A stretch of DNA of 64,000 nt from Pycnopodia helianthoides (taxonomy: Eukaryota; Echinodermata; Asteroidea; Forcipulatida; Asteriidae): assembly GCA_032158295.1 (NCBI GenBank), contig CM063245.1, positions 1,302,001 to 1,366,000 of the forward strand. Reading direction: 5' to 3'. Positions 10,520 through 20,180 of this stretch are shown here, in pieces. The notes below the pieces were generated by a model. The model did no database searches. It was not told where the DNA came from and saw only the letters and a list, made by a program, of their open reading frames with translations. Made by a program: the position numbers and the translations under genes. Every line of letters begins with the position of its first letter. Position 1 is the first letter of the stretch.

Positions 10520-12699
10520 TTGCGGCCCGGTACGCGGCTGGTCGCAGGAGAACATAAGCAGTGGACCGACAGAAATGCCTACTCAACCCAACATGATATT
10601 TCCATCTCGTCAATTTGGAGAAAATGCCGTTCATTCAGATCAACCTGGGTTGAATCCCACCCTTGGCTTGAATACTCTGTGAGTAGGGATGCTGCTTTCT
10701 GTTTCTGCTGCAGACATTTTACAGTCACAAGTAATGCCCAGCCAGAGAAGTCGTTCACTGATATAGGGTTTAGACAGTGGAAGAAAGCAACAGAGAAAGA
10801 TGCTGGATTTCAAAAGCATGAGAAAAGTGACTAACACAAGGGGTCTACCCTTGTCTGGAAAGAGTTTCAAAAAAACGTGAAAGCTGGTACAACCATAGAT
10901 GTCGCTCTTGTTTCTGCCCATCATGTCAGAAGCACATTTCAGAAAACAGACACTATATTAAGCAGATTGCCAAGGAACTTTGTCTAACTGCAACCCAAAA
11001 GATAGGACAGCGTGGACACAGAGAGCATTCAGAAAGTTCCAACAGGGGTAACTTTGTTGAGATTCTTGCGCTACTTGGTGAAAAAGACGAAGTGATAAGA
11101 AAACACATTGAAGGTACCAACAGACTGAAGTACCTCAGCCCCAAAATCCAGAATAAGATTTTAGAACTGATGGCCAGAATGGTGCGGGAAGAAATAAGTC
11201 ATGAGTTGGCACAGTCAAGACAGTACTCCATTATGGTTGACAAATCAAAGGACATAAGCGGCAGAGAACAGCTCTCGGTGGTGGTGAAATACGTGTTCAT
11301 GAACTGTATCCTGCATTCGCAAGACTGCATGAATTGAACGCCAGATATTTGAAAGAAAGATGAAAAAAGTGCTAATGGAATGTGCAATAAACCCAAGTGA
11401 TTGCATTGGGCAGGCTTAAGATGGTGCATCGGTCATTAGCGGTGTCAACCAGAGTGTACAAAAACTGTTTCGAGATGATTTCGCTCCACAGGCATTATAC
11501 ATTCACTGCAACCACAGATTTAATTTAGTCATCGTGGATAGTGTGTAGTGTGTGAGGATGGCTGATTCTTTCTTCTGTACACTGAAAAAGATGTATGTGT
11601 TCATGTCTTCCCACATACCTCATGAGATATTCATCAAGGAACAGGAGGAGTTAGCTCCAAAGCAGCAGCCACGCAAACTAAAAAAACTAAGTGACACAAG
11701 ATGGTCTTGTCAGTACGCTTCGTGCCAAGTCGTAGTGGATACTCTGCCCTCAGTCATAGCAACACTCAAGAAAATAACAGCCACACATACTGGGAAGAGA
11801 TGTAGCGACACAAAGGCAATTTTGATGAAGATAGACTTTGGGTTTCCGGCTTGTCTTGTGTTGTTCACTCACATAATACTCAAGAAGACAAAGCTCCTAT
11901 CAGATATGCTTCAATCTCCGAAGTTTGATCTTGCTGCTGCTGCTGCTGAAATGGTACAAATTGTCCAACAAAATCTTGCCGAAAACAGAAATGACACCTC
12001 CTGGCATAACCTCTGGCAATGGGTCAAGAAGCTTGCAACCGATGTCAGGATTAACACACTCAGATCTCAAAGAGGAAGCAGAGAAACCGTGCAGTCGTCT
12101 CATCTAGCTCATTGCTTTGTAGAAGAGACAACAGGTCAAATTAGGGAGCACATGACAAATGAACAAGACTACTGCGCAAGATTGTTCTACCCTGTAATAG
12201 ATCGCTTGCTGTCTGAACTAAATTCTTGCTTCAGTGATGCAAATAAACAACTCATGAGGTCAACAGCAGCTGTACATCCATGTCACTCCAACTTCTTGGA
12301 TTTTGAACAACTCAAACATATTCAAGCGATCTATCATTCCTAAATATTGAGATGCGCCAAGCAAAAAGACTTGTTCAGTCTAAAACAGCAGAAGGAATTC
12401 CCATCACAAATATGGTGCAACTGGCAGAATTCTTGAGCCCTTTCAAGGATGCCTTCCCTGACCTGTGTAGGCTAATCAACATCGCCCTTGTCCTCCCACC
12501 CACATCAGCATCTTGTGAACGCAGCTTTTCATCGATGCGGCAGATAAAGAACTCTGTTCATAATTCTATGGATGATGGAAAGCTGTCTTCAGTATCAGTT
12601 TTGGCCATTCATCCGCAAAGAGCCAAGGCAATTGATTTGGATGCGTTTGTGACCAGATTTGGACACAAGAATAACAACCGGAAAATTCAGTTGTTTTAA
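10520..12699 (+). pseudogene. hAT transposase pseudogene (ZMYM1-like)
   Basis: Successive plus-strand blocks in shifting frames reproduce a hAT transposase of the kind annotated as zinc finger MYM-type protein 1-like. First a TTF-type zinc-finger region with HPWLEYSVSRDAAFCFCCRHF split as HPWLEYS and DAAFCFCCRHF (about 10640-10730). Then the first catalytic-Asp region IMVDKSKDISG (about 11230). Then QA-stop-DGASVISGVNQ and IHCNHRFNLV (about 11410-11530), the LSDTRW region (11690), and the C-terminal dimerisation block PPTSASCERSFSSMRQ (12500-12545). Breaks include a stop near 10832, a stop for a probable Tyr near 11418, stops at 11335 and near 11549, a stop at 12341 and several frameshifts. 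The element is immobile by itself. Its termini were not located. The C-rich stretch at 13015-13070 may be its right subterminal region. Confidence 0.88.
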
Positions 12700-13351
12700 C
12701 TTTCATAGTTGATAAGTTACAAGTGGCTTTGTTTTTCAAGTTGTTATTCTTCTATTATTTTTTCCTGTGTATTCTTGTTGAACTGTTTTCATTTTACAAC
12801 CATGTCTTTAACTCTTAAATGTATTTTACATCTCCCATAAACGTTTTTTTTAAAAACATTACTAGTAGTAATCAAAGCGCTGAAAAAGAGCATAGAAACA
12901 TCATTTTGCAAATTGACCCTATTCACTTTGGTTTAATTAAGGGGCTGTTTGGAACCCGCCATTGCGTAGATTTTAAAAAGTGCAAAGGAATCTATAGTTG
13001 ATTTGCCAGCAGTGCCCCCCTAGAAAAAATAGTGCCCCCCCCCCCTCCGCCCTTGTGCCCCCCCCCCCAAAAAAAAAAAAATAAATAAATAAATAAATAA
13101 ATTACCTGAGTTATGCAGCTGGCTATACTGGCACCTGGATTTGACATCTCAGATTAACCAATTTCTGAAAAATCAATTAGAATGATTTATATTATCAACA
13201 ATATTTTCTTGTGTAACTGGTGTAACCCACTTGAAGAATGTAAAACAAACCTCCAGGAGAGTTAAAATACCTTATTTTAATCAACAAAAGTCAAAAATCT
13301 AAACAATTTAATACTGGAAATTGTTTGCAGTCAGAAAACTCTGTACTCAGC
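12700..13351. other. Transposon tail and low-complexity DNA
   Basis: C runs at about 13013-13068 precede an A run and (ATAA)n to 13102. The remainder is AT-rich 3' flank of the minus-strand gene, with no further exon seen. Confidence 0.5.
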
Positions 13352-13446
13352 CTAAATTGCTGAATTAGGAAATATGATGTTAAATAGCTCTGGAAGGATA
13401 TCAGTCTCCGCTACATTGTCACCAATTTCCTGGGTATAAAGCTCTT
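13352..13446 (-). CDS. Terminal coding exon of the membrane-protein gene
   Basis: An acceptor (TTACTGTAG) above 13446 opens a phase-1 exon encoding ELYTQEIGDN...LPELFNII and ending FPNSAI before a TAG at 13352-13354. The last three residues Ser-Ala-Ile fit a class I PDZ-ligand pattern (S/T-x-hydrophobic), a weak hint of scaffolding. A diverged duplicate exon lies at 14105-14214. Confidence 0.6.
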
Positions 13447-13686
13447 CTACAGTAACAGTGAACAAACTACAATAGCTACTTTCCCCTCATTTTACCTGAT
13501 GTTGAAAGCTAAAAGTCTGATCGTATCTTTTCTTATTGACAGTGTGTGTTTAGCTGCATATTTCAACTACTTATTACATGGCAGCATTTTTATCTTTCCA
13601 TTTTGAAGAAATTTTAAACCCTGTTCAATTGGGAGTTTTTTAATATAAATCCTCTTTGATATTGTAAATAACTCCAGTAGACATAC

Positions 13687-13782
13687 CCGAATCTTCCGAT
13701 AACCGACTCATCCATTCTCTGTGTGATGGTGTGCCAACTATCTGTTTCCCATCAATCGAACTTGAAGTGGCTAAACCGTCTT
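13687..13782 (-). CDS. Tail exon, Ser-rich
   Basis: The exon is bounded by TTTTTTCAG and GTATGT and is 96 nt, phase 1 to 1. It encodes DGLATSSSIDGKQIVGTP and then HREWMSRLSEDS. There is no domain. It is the last exon before the terminal exon. Confidence 0.6.
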
Positions 13783-14029
13783 CTGAAAAAACAATATGGT
13801 AGAGTCTCAGCAGATTTGGAGACGAAGAAAATTAAAACTGCTCAGAATGATCTAAGAATAGTTTTGTGAAAGAAACATGGGCAGTTCAAACATAGTTATT
13901 GTACAACATGCAAACCACTTGAAGAATGTCTGCAAAAGTCAACACTCTAGAAAATCTAATGCTGGAGATTGTTTGCAGTCAGAAAACTCTAACCTCAGCC
14001 TAAGTTGCTGAATGATGGCAACTAGGGCC

Positions 14030-14147
14030 ATGTCAGAATTGGTGGCTACAGCTACGGCTGCGTCGAAGTATAGTGCATCCTCAGCAACACCCTTAGCAAC
14101 ACCCTCAGCAACAGCCGTAGCTGCAACTGAAGCTGCCAATTCGAAAT
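14030..14147. mobile_element. Small GC-rich inverted-repeat element in the duplicate exon
   Basis: GAATTGGTGGCTACAGCTAC at the left pairs with the near-inverse GTTGCAGCTGAAGCTGCCAATTC region on the right (written here only in part: GCTGCCAATTC). The middle carries repeats of AGCAACACCC. It is absent from the sister copy at 13352-13446, which supports a later insertion. Confidence 0.5.
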
Positions 14148-14214
14148 CGGCCTCGGTCTGGCATGAAATCAGTCTCCACTTCACTACAACTGATATGCTT
14201 GGTATAAAGGCTCT
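14105..14214 (-). CDS. Alternative or relic terminal exon
   Basis: After an acceptor (TTACATTGTAG) the first 55 nt align with the terminal exon at 13446 (SLYTKHISCSEVETD against ELYTQEIGDNVAETD). The frame then runs into an inserted GC-rich palindromic repeat (about 14030-14145) and stops at 14105-14107. It might be an alternative last exon or a decayed duplicate. The flanking 13920-14015 also matches 13228-13370. Confidence 0.4.
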
Positions 14215-14399
14215 CTACAATGTAAACAAATTTACGAGAGTGGATTCCCCTAATTTTAAATGATGTTTTGGAAGCTGAAAATCTGTCCGTTGTTCCCAGT
14301 GCTTTAAACTACACCTTCAGAAAGTAGTTCCAAACATCATGTACTCTGGAGGTGGTTAATGGTAGGTGCCTGCACAAAATGTGCTTTTTGGAGCCTCTT

Positions 14400-14815
14400 G
14401 AGTAATCGTTTTCCTTTGAAAATGTAATTGCCACGATGAAACCATGACTTGACAACAGAAAGACAACAAAGGTTCTCATAATTAGCTCCAGGATTTGATG
14501 TTATTGTGTGACAAATATAACGACAAACAATGGTGGCAGCCTGTCAATTCTTATTTGCCACATTTGTACAACAATGGGACAACGGTCTGGAATCGGGGGT
14601 TACACAATAACCCCCCAGAAAGGGATTTTACAAGGCATGTTTTCCAGAACCTGTTGTTGCTCTTTGTACGGGTGAAACAAAACATATCACAGTAGGTGTC
14701 TGCCTGTGCACGCTACACAATGAAAAAGTCCAGGTGGATATAAACCTCACTCAGCCATCCAGCTGTCAGCAAAAAATTGAGGAAAAATCTAAAGCCTGTC
14801 CCAAAAATATTTGCA
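14400..14815 (+). repeat. Segment inversely repeated at 18110-18490
   Basis: The block with CAGAACCTGTTGTTGCTCTT and AGTAGGTGTCTGCCTGTGCA matches, in inverse orientation, sequence around 18112-18330. The paired copies lie on both sides of the Ser-rich exon cassettes, about 3.5 kb apart. They may be ends of a large element or a local inverted duplication. Confidence 0.65.
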
Positions 14816-15214
14816 GAAAGTTACGCCATATGCCATGAAGTGGTTAATAATTCGAGATGCTCAATTCAAAACTATTTGTACAAAAATGAAAAAAAAATAC
14901 TTGTTGTACTTAGACTTAACCTTTGTTGCTGAAGTTGAATTGGTAAGAGTTTTCAAATAAAGACATCCCTTTACTTTTAACTTTTAACACCTATATTAGA
15001 TCTGATTGATTGTCAGAAATTGTAGTTTGAAGGTTTACAAAAGAATTAACAACTTGGGCAGCTCAATTCAAACCCTTCTTTACTTCTAATTGTAAATTGT
15101 TCTTGAAGTAACTGTGTGACACTGCAGGTTTAAGATACACTGTACAATCAATAATTTGGGTTGGTCAATTCAGATCAAACTTAACAAAAAAATAATGGCC
15201 ACATTTACACTTAC

Positions 15215-15313
15215 CAGTGCTCTGTTCCCAAGGTTGTCTAGAGTCTGTCTGACTTGGTTTTGAAGCCACTTCATCAGATGTTGCTGAGGAGTGGGCAGTG
15301 ATCACAGGTGTTT
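15215..15313 (-). CDS. Tail exon, Ser/Thr-rich (cassette copy A)
   Basis: The 99-nt exon sits between TATTCAG and GTAAGT, phase 1 to 1, and encodes TPVITAHSSATSDEVASKPS followed by a Gln/Ser-rich end. It occupies the same cassette position as 17090-17191 and shares the ITxxxS and Ser-Thr-Gly ends with it. Confidence 0.6.
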
Positions 15314-15641
15314 CTGAATATATGAAAATGAAAAGTTGATGGCTCACAATCTTTCAATCACAATTGAAATATTTTATTTTCTTGAGCAACTCATAAGAAC
15401 TTCCCCTGAAGCTGATATCAAACTTAAAACTTTGAGATTGCAAACAAAAAAGAGGAAACTACCTCAACTAAAAAGTTGAGGTTCTAAAATAAATGGATGC
15501 TAAAAAGAACTTAAGGACTAAATATTGCTAATTTATGGTTGTGTCCAAATTGATGGCTTGGCAGTGGCTACGACTGGATCACTGAAAAGGTCTTTATTTC
15601 AACACTGATGCTGCAGTCAATGACCCTAGCCATAGCCAAAG

Positions 15642-15710
15642 TCACTTGGTTCGAATGCTGGCTATCATTTTGCATCTCTGGAGGTGCAGATGAAATAGCA
15701 GTCTTTTCAG
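15642..15710 (-). pseudogene. Pseudo-exon of the SAPP type (copy A)
   Basis: Behind a TCTTCAG acceptor-like site the frame reads EKTAISSAPPEMQNDSQHSN, clearly related to the exons at 15859 and 17644. The donor position reads ACTTTG instead of GTGAGT, so normal splicing seems lost. The 3' part overlaps a small inverted-repeat element. Confidence 0.5.
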
Positions 15711-15858
15711 CTGAAGAGGATTTAACTGTTGCCTGGTTATCATTGACCTTAAAGATTGAGAAGTGGTACTAGTCATGTCAAACAATGTTGGATCAAGAGA
15801 AGACCTCTCTTATGCAGTGACTGTATCGTTAAGATAAAAAAAACTGCTGATTACTCAC

Positions 15859-15968
15859 GGGTCGTTGTGTCAGCAGTGGTTTAGTTTCATTTGGCATCTC
15901 TGGAAATGCAGATGGACGAGCAGCCTCGCTAGTTGTAGAAGGACTATCTGCTCGCTGACTTTGACTTT
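15859..15968 (-). CDS. Tail exon, SAPP type (copy A), frame-disturbed
   Basis: This exon lies between TTGATAG and GTGAGT and encodes SPSTTSEAARPSAFPEMPNE. It is 110 nt and ends in phase 0, whereas the sister exon at 17644 ends in phase 1. A small indel before the donor may have broken its symmetry. Confidence 0.5.
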
Positions 15969-16663
15969 CTATCAATGCAAAATTTCAGAAATCTTTGATT
16001 GTTTCTATATTTCTTCAAACAAGTTTTGATCGTGAAAAGATCCCCAATAGTACATCATGATGTGCCTTTGATGAAAACCACAGTAAGTTGGCAGCAAGGC
16101 ACATGTAAAACGAAAGGTCCGCATGGTTTACTGAGAACTTTATAATTTTGTAAAAGTAAAGAAGTAATTTATGCAGGCCTTAATTTTAGATTTCACCCAA
16201 CCTCTTGTAAGCTTTGCAATTCTTTCTTCTACAGTTGCCTAAAACTATTTTCAGTCAGAACTAAATGTACCTAAGACAGCTTAACAAGGCTACAATATCA
16301 ATGTTGTATTTTATGTCCGAGTTTAAAAGTCCTGTGTTTTTGTGTGTAATAATAACTTCAAACAACTCTTCGTACTTGCCAATGGTAGAGAAGAAAATGG
16401 CTTTTTATAATTCAATCTGTATTCCCTTTTCTCCCTTGTAAAGCAATGTTCTTTTGACTAGTATTTCCACCCTAACACAGATCCCATACACAAGCAGCCA
16501 TCCCCGAGGTGTCTATCAGTGAAGATGGCACTTACGCTACATGAACAACTTTTACAAGCCAAAAGCAGGTTTTAAATGACAATAAGGGCTCAGTATAAAA
16601 CGAAGGCCTTGTTTAACAAAAATGAAAATAAATTGAATAAAACCCAAATTTAAAATTACTTGA

Positions 16664-17049
16664 AGGAACATTACAGAATTGGTCAGAAAAAAACTTGTAA
16701 AGTATACTTTTTATCACAGATTTACATAAAACTTACACGGTCTAATGATGATGATAGTAGAAAACATCCCTTGAAATATTTATGTCTGAAATGCCATATT
16801 TGATGAGAAATGAATAAACTAATTTTCCGATTGGAGTTTATCGCTCAGTGAGCGTTTTATTCATTTGTTGAATCTATATGATTTCATGCAAATGTGTAAT
16901 CGTTTTTTCACTATTTTCTCGTGACCCAGATTGCTGATCGATCTCAAACTTCTACAGGTTTGTCAGTTTATGTTATATGGTGGATTACATAAAGTGCTTA
17001 CACTGCCAGCAACTGTTTTGTTAGCAAAAACCAATTCTGTAATGTTCCT
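16664..17049. mobile_element. TTAA MITE, family A (copy 2)
   Basis: The ends AGGAACATTACAG and GTAATGTTCCT have TTAA on the right (17050-17053) and the mutated TTGA on the left. The body is nearly identical to 5060-5431. It lies in an intron between two cassettes. Confidence 0.9.
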
Positions 17050-17089
17050 TTAAGATGAAGAGGTCGACAGTTGGCCACTGTTTACTTAC

Positions 17090-17191
17090 CAGAGGTACCA
17101 CCTTGTGGTGCACTTCCCTGATGGACATCTGCTGAGGCAACCATGGAATTTGATGGAGTAGATTCCGCAACAGTTATTGAAAAACCTTCAC
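17090..17191 (-). CDS. Tail exon, Ser/Thr-rich (cassette copy B)
   Basis: The 102-nt exon between CTGCTGCAG and GTAAGT, phase 1 to 1, encodes EGFSITVAESTPSNSMVAS then a Gly/Gln-rich end. It is the partner of 15215-15313. Confidence 0.65.
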
Positions 17192-17427
17192 CTGCAGCAG
17201 ATATCAAACATAAAACTTAGATATAGCCCCCCAAAAAGAGGAAATTACCTCGACTAAAAGGTTGAGGTACTAAAATGAATGAATGCTAAATAGAACTAAT
17301 AGACTAAAGGTTGCAAATTTATGGCTGTGTTCGAATTGATGGCTTGGCAGTGACTATGGCTTAATCACTGCAAAGGTCTATTTTTCAACACTGATGCTGA
17401 GGGCAACAACCACAGCCATAGCCAAAG

Positions 17428-17496
17428 TCGCTTGGTTCGAATGCTGGCTATCATTTTGCATCTCTGGAGGTGCAGATGGAATAGCAGTCTCTTCAG
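17428..17496 (-). pseudogene. Pseudo-exon of the SAPP type (copy B)
   Basis: After TCCTCTTCAG the frame reads EETAIPSAPPEMQNDSQHSN, almost the same as copy A, and again lacks a donor at the expected place. Shared loss of the donor suggests it was dead before the cassette was duplicated. Confidence 0.5.
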
Positions 17497-17643
17497 CTGA
17501 AGAGGAATTAACTGTTGCCTGATTATCATTGACCTTAAAGATTGAGAAGTGGTACTAGTCAAGTCAAACAATGTTGGATCAAGAGATGACCTCTCTTATG
17601 CAGTGACTGTATCGTTCAGATAAAAAAACTGCTGATTACTCAC

Positions 17644-17712
17644 TAGGTTGTGACCGATGGGAAGTATTTTCAACGTTGTCTGGAGGTGCAGATTGCTGAG
17701 CAGCCTGGCTAT
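17644..17712 (-). CDS. Tail exon, SAPP type (copy B)
   Basis: The 69-nt exon between ATTTATAG and GTGAGT, phase 1 to 1, encodes SQAAQQSAPPDNVENTSHRS. SAPP is shared with the two pseudo-exons, and SAFP replaces it in 15859-15968. Confidence 0.6.
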
Positions 17713-17873
17713 CTATAAATGTAAAAGTGGAGAAATCTGTGATTGTTTCTTTTTTTCTTCAGACAAGTTTTGATTGTAAAAAGATCCCTAATACACTGTG
17801 ATATGTCCTCGATTAAAACCACAACAAGATGGCAAGAAAGCACATGTAGAGAGAAAGGTCCACATGGTTTACT

Positions 17874-18031
17874 TATTGGGGTTTGCCTCCATTTCCCTAA
17901 TTATTATTCTGTTCCCCAATTCTGATTCTGTTATTACTAGATATAATGTTAATTTGTATGCCTTTGTTTATTGTAAACCATTGAAATGGAAATAAATGTC
18001 TCTGAATTCAATTGAATTGAATTTAATTGAA
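17874..18031 (+). mobile_element. 5'-truncated LINE 3' end
   Basis: The segment ends with an ATGGAAATAAATG tail followed by repeated AATTGAATT, as at the 3' ends of non-LTR retrotransposons. TTACT flanks it on both sides (17869-17873, 18032-18036). The sister cassette at about 16120 has the uninterrupted site. Confidence 0.75.
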
Positions 18032-18109
18032 TTACTAAGAATGTTATAATTTTGTAAAAGTTAAGAATTTATTCAGTGCGGGTTTTATTACAGGCAGAAA
18101 TTTTTCTTT

Positions 18110-18490
18110 GGACAGACTAACAGAGAAACAACTTCAGATTTTACTCAATTTTGTGCTGACAGCTGGACGGCTGACATTTATACCCACCCAGACTTTCCAT
18201 TTTGCAGCATGCACAGGCAGACACCTACTGTAATATGCTTCATTTCACCAGTACAAAGAGCAACAACAGGTTCTGGGAAAAGTGCCTTGTAAAATCCCTT
18301 TCCAGGATTATTGTGTAAACCCAGACTCCTGACCTTTGTCATGTTGTTTTACAAAATATGGGACACAAGAATGGACAGGCTACCACGATTGTTCGTCATT
18401 ATATTCAGCTCAATGGGAAGTAAGTCTGAGCGTTCCAAGATTCCAGCATATCATGACAGATTTTCGACCGTGGCTCACGGCCCAGGTTCT
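18110..18490 (-). repeat. Inverse copy of 14400-14815
   Basis: See the partner at 14400. The word CAACAACAGGTTCTGGGAAA and its surroundings correspond to the inverse of the partner. Beyond it, AAGTAAGTCTGAGCGTTCC resembles a stretch near 27105. Confidence 0.6.
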
Positions 18491-18540
18491 GCGAATTGCG
18501 GTGAGTACCTACTAAATTTTGCTCTGAAAGAGTATTAAAT

Positions 18541-18959
18541 AAAAAAAGGTGTTTGGCATGACGTTCACATCTTGGATGTAACTCATCTCAGCTGAAATAC
18601 ATGCAAGCTTGGTTTTAGCTTAACCAAGCATTTATTGCTTTGTACATAGATCTGGTAAAACTGGACCTTTAAGGTGACGTCGAGTTACAATTAATGACGT
18701 CAGTTGACCAGGAAAACAATCATCCATATCAACATATCCCGGCTTGAGTACATGCAAAAGTTTAGTTCAATCGAGAAAATGTTATCACGTAGATGAAGCC
18801 TTGAGAAATGTACATTATAGGTGATGTCATATGCATGTAACACTTGATGACGTCACCCTGATGTGACCTTAACTTTTGGATGTAGCACATCTCAGCTTGA
18901 AGACATGCAAAGTTTCAGCTTGATCGCCAAAGTTGATCTGTACATGATCTTGTAAAACA
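18541..18959. other. Non-coding repeat-like DNA rich in TGACGTCA
   Basis: Three related phrases (CATCTCAGCTGAAATACATG, CATATCCCGGCTTGAGTACA and CATCTCAGCTTGAAGACATG) are spaced about 150 bp apart and are separated by GACGTCA words. It belongs with the repeats at 20.4-24.9 kb. No gene is seen. Confidence 0.45.
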
Positions 18960-19362
18960 CTTCTCTTAGATCTCAGTGCTGCTTTTGAACATGGAACATG
19001 AAATCTTACTGGATTGGCTGAAGTCTAAGATTGGCATTTCGGATATAGCTTTAAATTGTTTAGTTCTTACCAATATCCAGTCAGACTCAGCATATTTTGA
19101 TTATAGGAGCTCTCTCCGATAAATTGTTGTCAATTGCAGTGTACCACAAGAATCTTGTCTGGGACCCTTGTTTTTTAGCATTTACTCATCTAAATTGTTT
19201 GATATAGAACAGCAGCATCTCCCTAACACTCATTACTATGATGACGACACTCAACTGTACATATCTTTTAAACCTTGTAGTTTAATAAGCCAAAAGCAGG
19301 CTTTGGTAGCCATGGAAAATTGTATAAGGAACATATATCGATCAATGGATGTTGCAAGATAA
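18960..19362 (+). pseudogene. CR1/L2-type reverse-transcriptase fragment
   Basis: Translations in several frames give LDLSAAF, then VYHKNLVWDP (for the usual VPQGSVLGP), then the catalytic region YYDDDTQLYISFKPCS (YADD in functional enzymes, Ala replaced by Asp) and QALVAMENCI. This order is that of the RT palm of a CR1/L2-like non-LTR retrotransposon. Frameshifts and stops are frequent, and the fragment is dead. It lies opposite to the host gene in an intron. Confidence 0.85.
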
Positions 19363-19389
19363 GCTTATGATAAATTATGCCCTAGTTGC

Positions 19390-20180
19390 TTGTAAGACCA
19401 GCTACTGAAGTACCCACTACCTACCAGTCGATGAAGCTAGCTCATAGGAGTTCCCACAATCTGCAGTTAAAGAAACAGAAAAATCAATCAGACCCTCAAC
19501 ATATAAAGCTTTGCATAGTGTAAGAACTGTTTGGTTTTGCAGGTAACAACCTGTGAATAAATCTCTTTTGGAAAGAAGTGTTGATTCTAAAAGGCACTGT
19601 GGTTGTTAACCAGTTTATGCCACACGATATGTTTTAAACACAGAACATTCACAAAACCAGAAAATGAATGCCTAATAAAACCCTATTTTTAGGTTGTACA
19701 TAGAAAGACGTACATAAACACACCTGAACTATTTTTGGTAAGAGGTCAATAGCGTAATGTAGCATGCACAATGCATACACTCACCGTGTTATGCTAAACT
19801 TGCCCTGTACAAATAGGGACAAAGGGTAATGGAAAATATTGCATTCGGCATGGGAGGTATATTGTATGAAATCATTTGTTGTCTTTACTTGATTAAGTCA
19901 TGGTTTTATTGTGACAATATTTTGAAAAAAATTATTATTCCAGAAATATTTTCCACAATTTGAAAACGCCTGCAATTAGAGTCTCAACGTTTGAAGCATG
20001 GCTTTCCTTCAGGAGAGATATATTCACTTGGTTGTTACCAGTAAACCTACTCAGTTCAGAGGTTTAACAAGCTTACAGCATGTATAGCATGAACTTCACA
20101 CTTTCAGGCTCATGAATAACACCAGATACCAGCCTTTGGAACCTGCCAGATGCCTCTCAGATGTACCTTTGACCTCACTT
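19390..20180 (-). repeat. Intronic duplicate of 26490-27660
   Basis: Both contain GACCAGCTACTGAAGTA, CAGACCCTCAACATAT, CTCTTTTGGAAAGAAGTG and GGCTTTCCTTCAGGAGAGA in the same order. Each includes one 36-nt exon. Confidence 0.85.
19425..19460 (-). CDS. Tiny tail exon (36 nt)
   Basis: The exon between CTTTAACTGCAG and GTAGGT is phase 1 to 1 and encodes CGNSYELASST. It is the duplicate of 26523-26558. The shared ASS suggests retained coding constraint or recent copying. Confidence 0.55.

Larger units (their letters stand above)
15403..16180 (-). repeat. Cassette copy A of a tandem duplication
   Basis: The block with its intron sequence aligns with 17189-18060. Shared stretches include GAGGAAACTACCTCAACTAA, ATTGATGGCTTGGCAGTG and CAGTGACTGTATCGTTAAGA. 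It shows that exons were copied together with their introns. Confidence 0.8.
17189..18060 (-). repeat. Cassette copy B of a tandem duplication
   Basis: This aligns with 15403-16180 and additionally contains the LINE 3' end at 17874-18031, so that insertion postdates the duplication. Confidence 0.8.
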
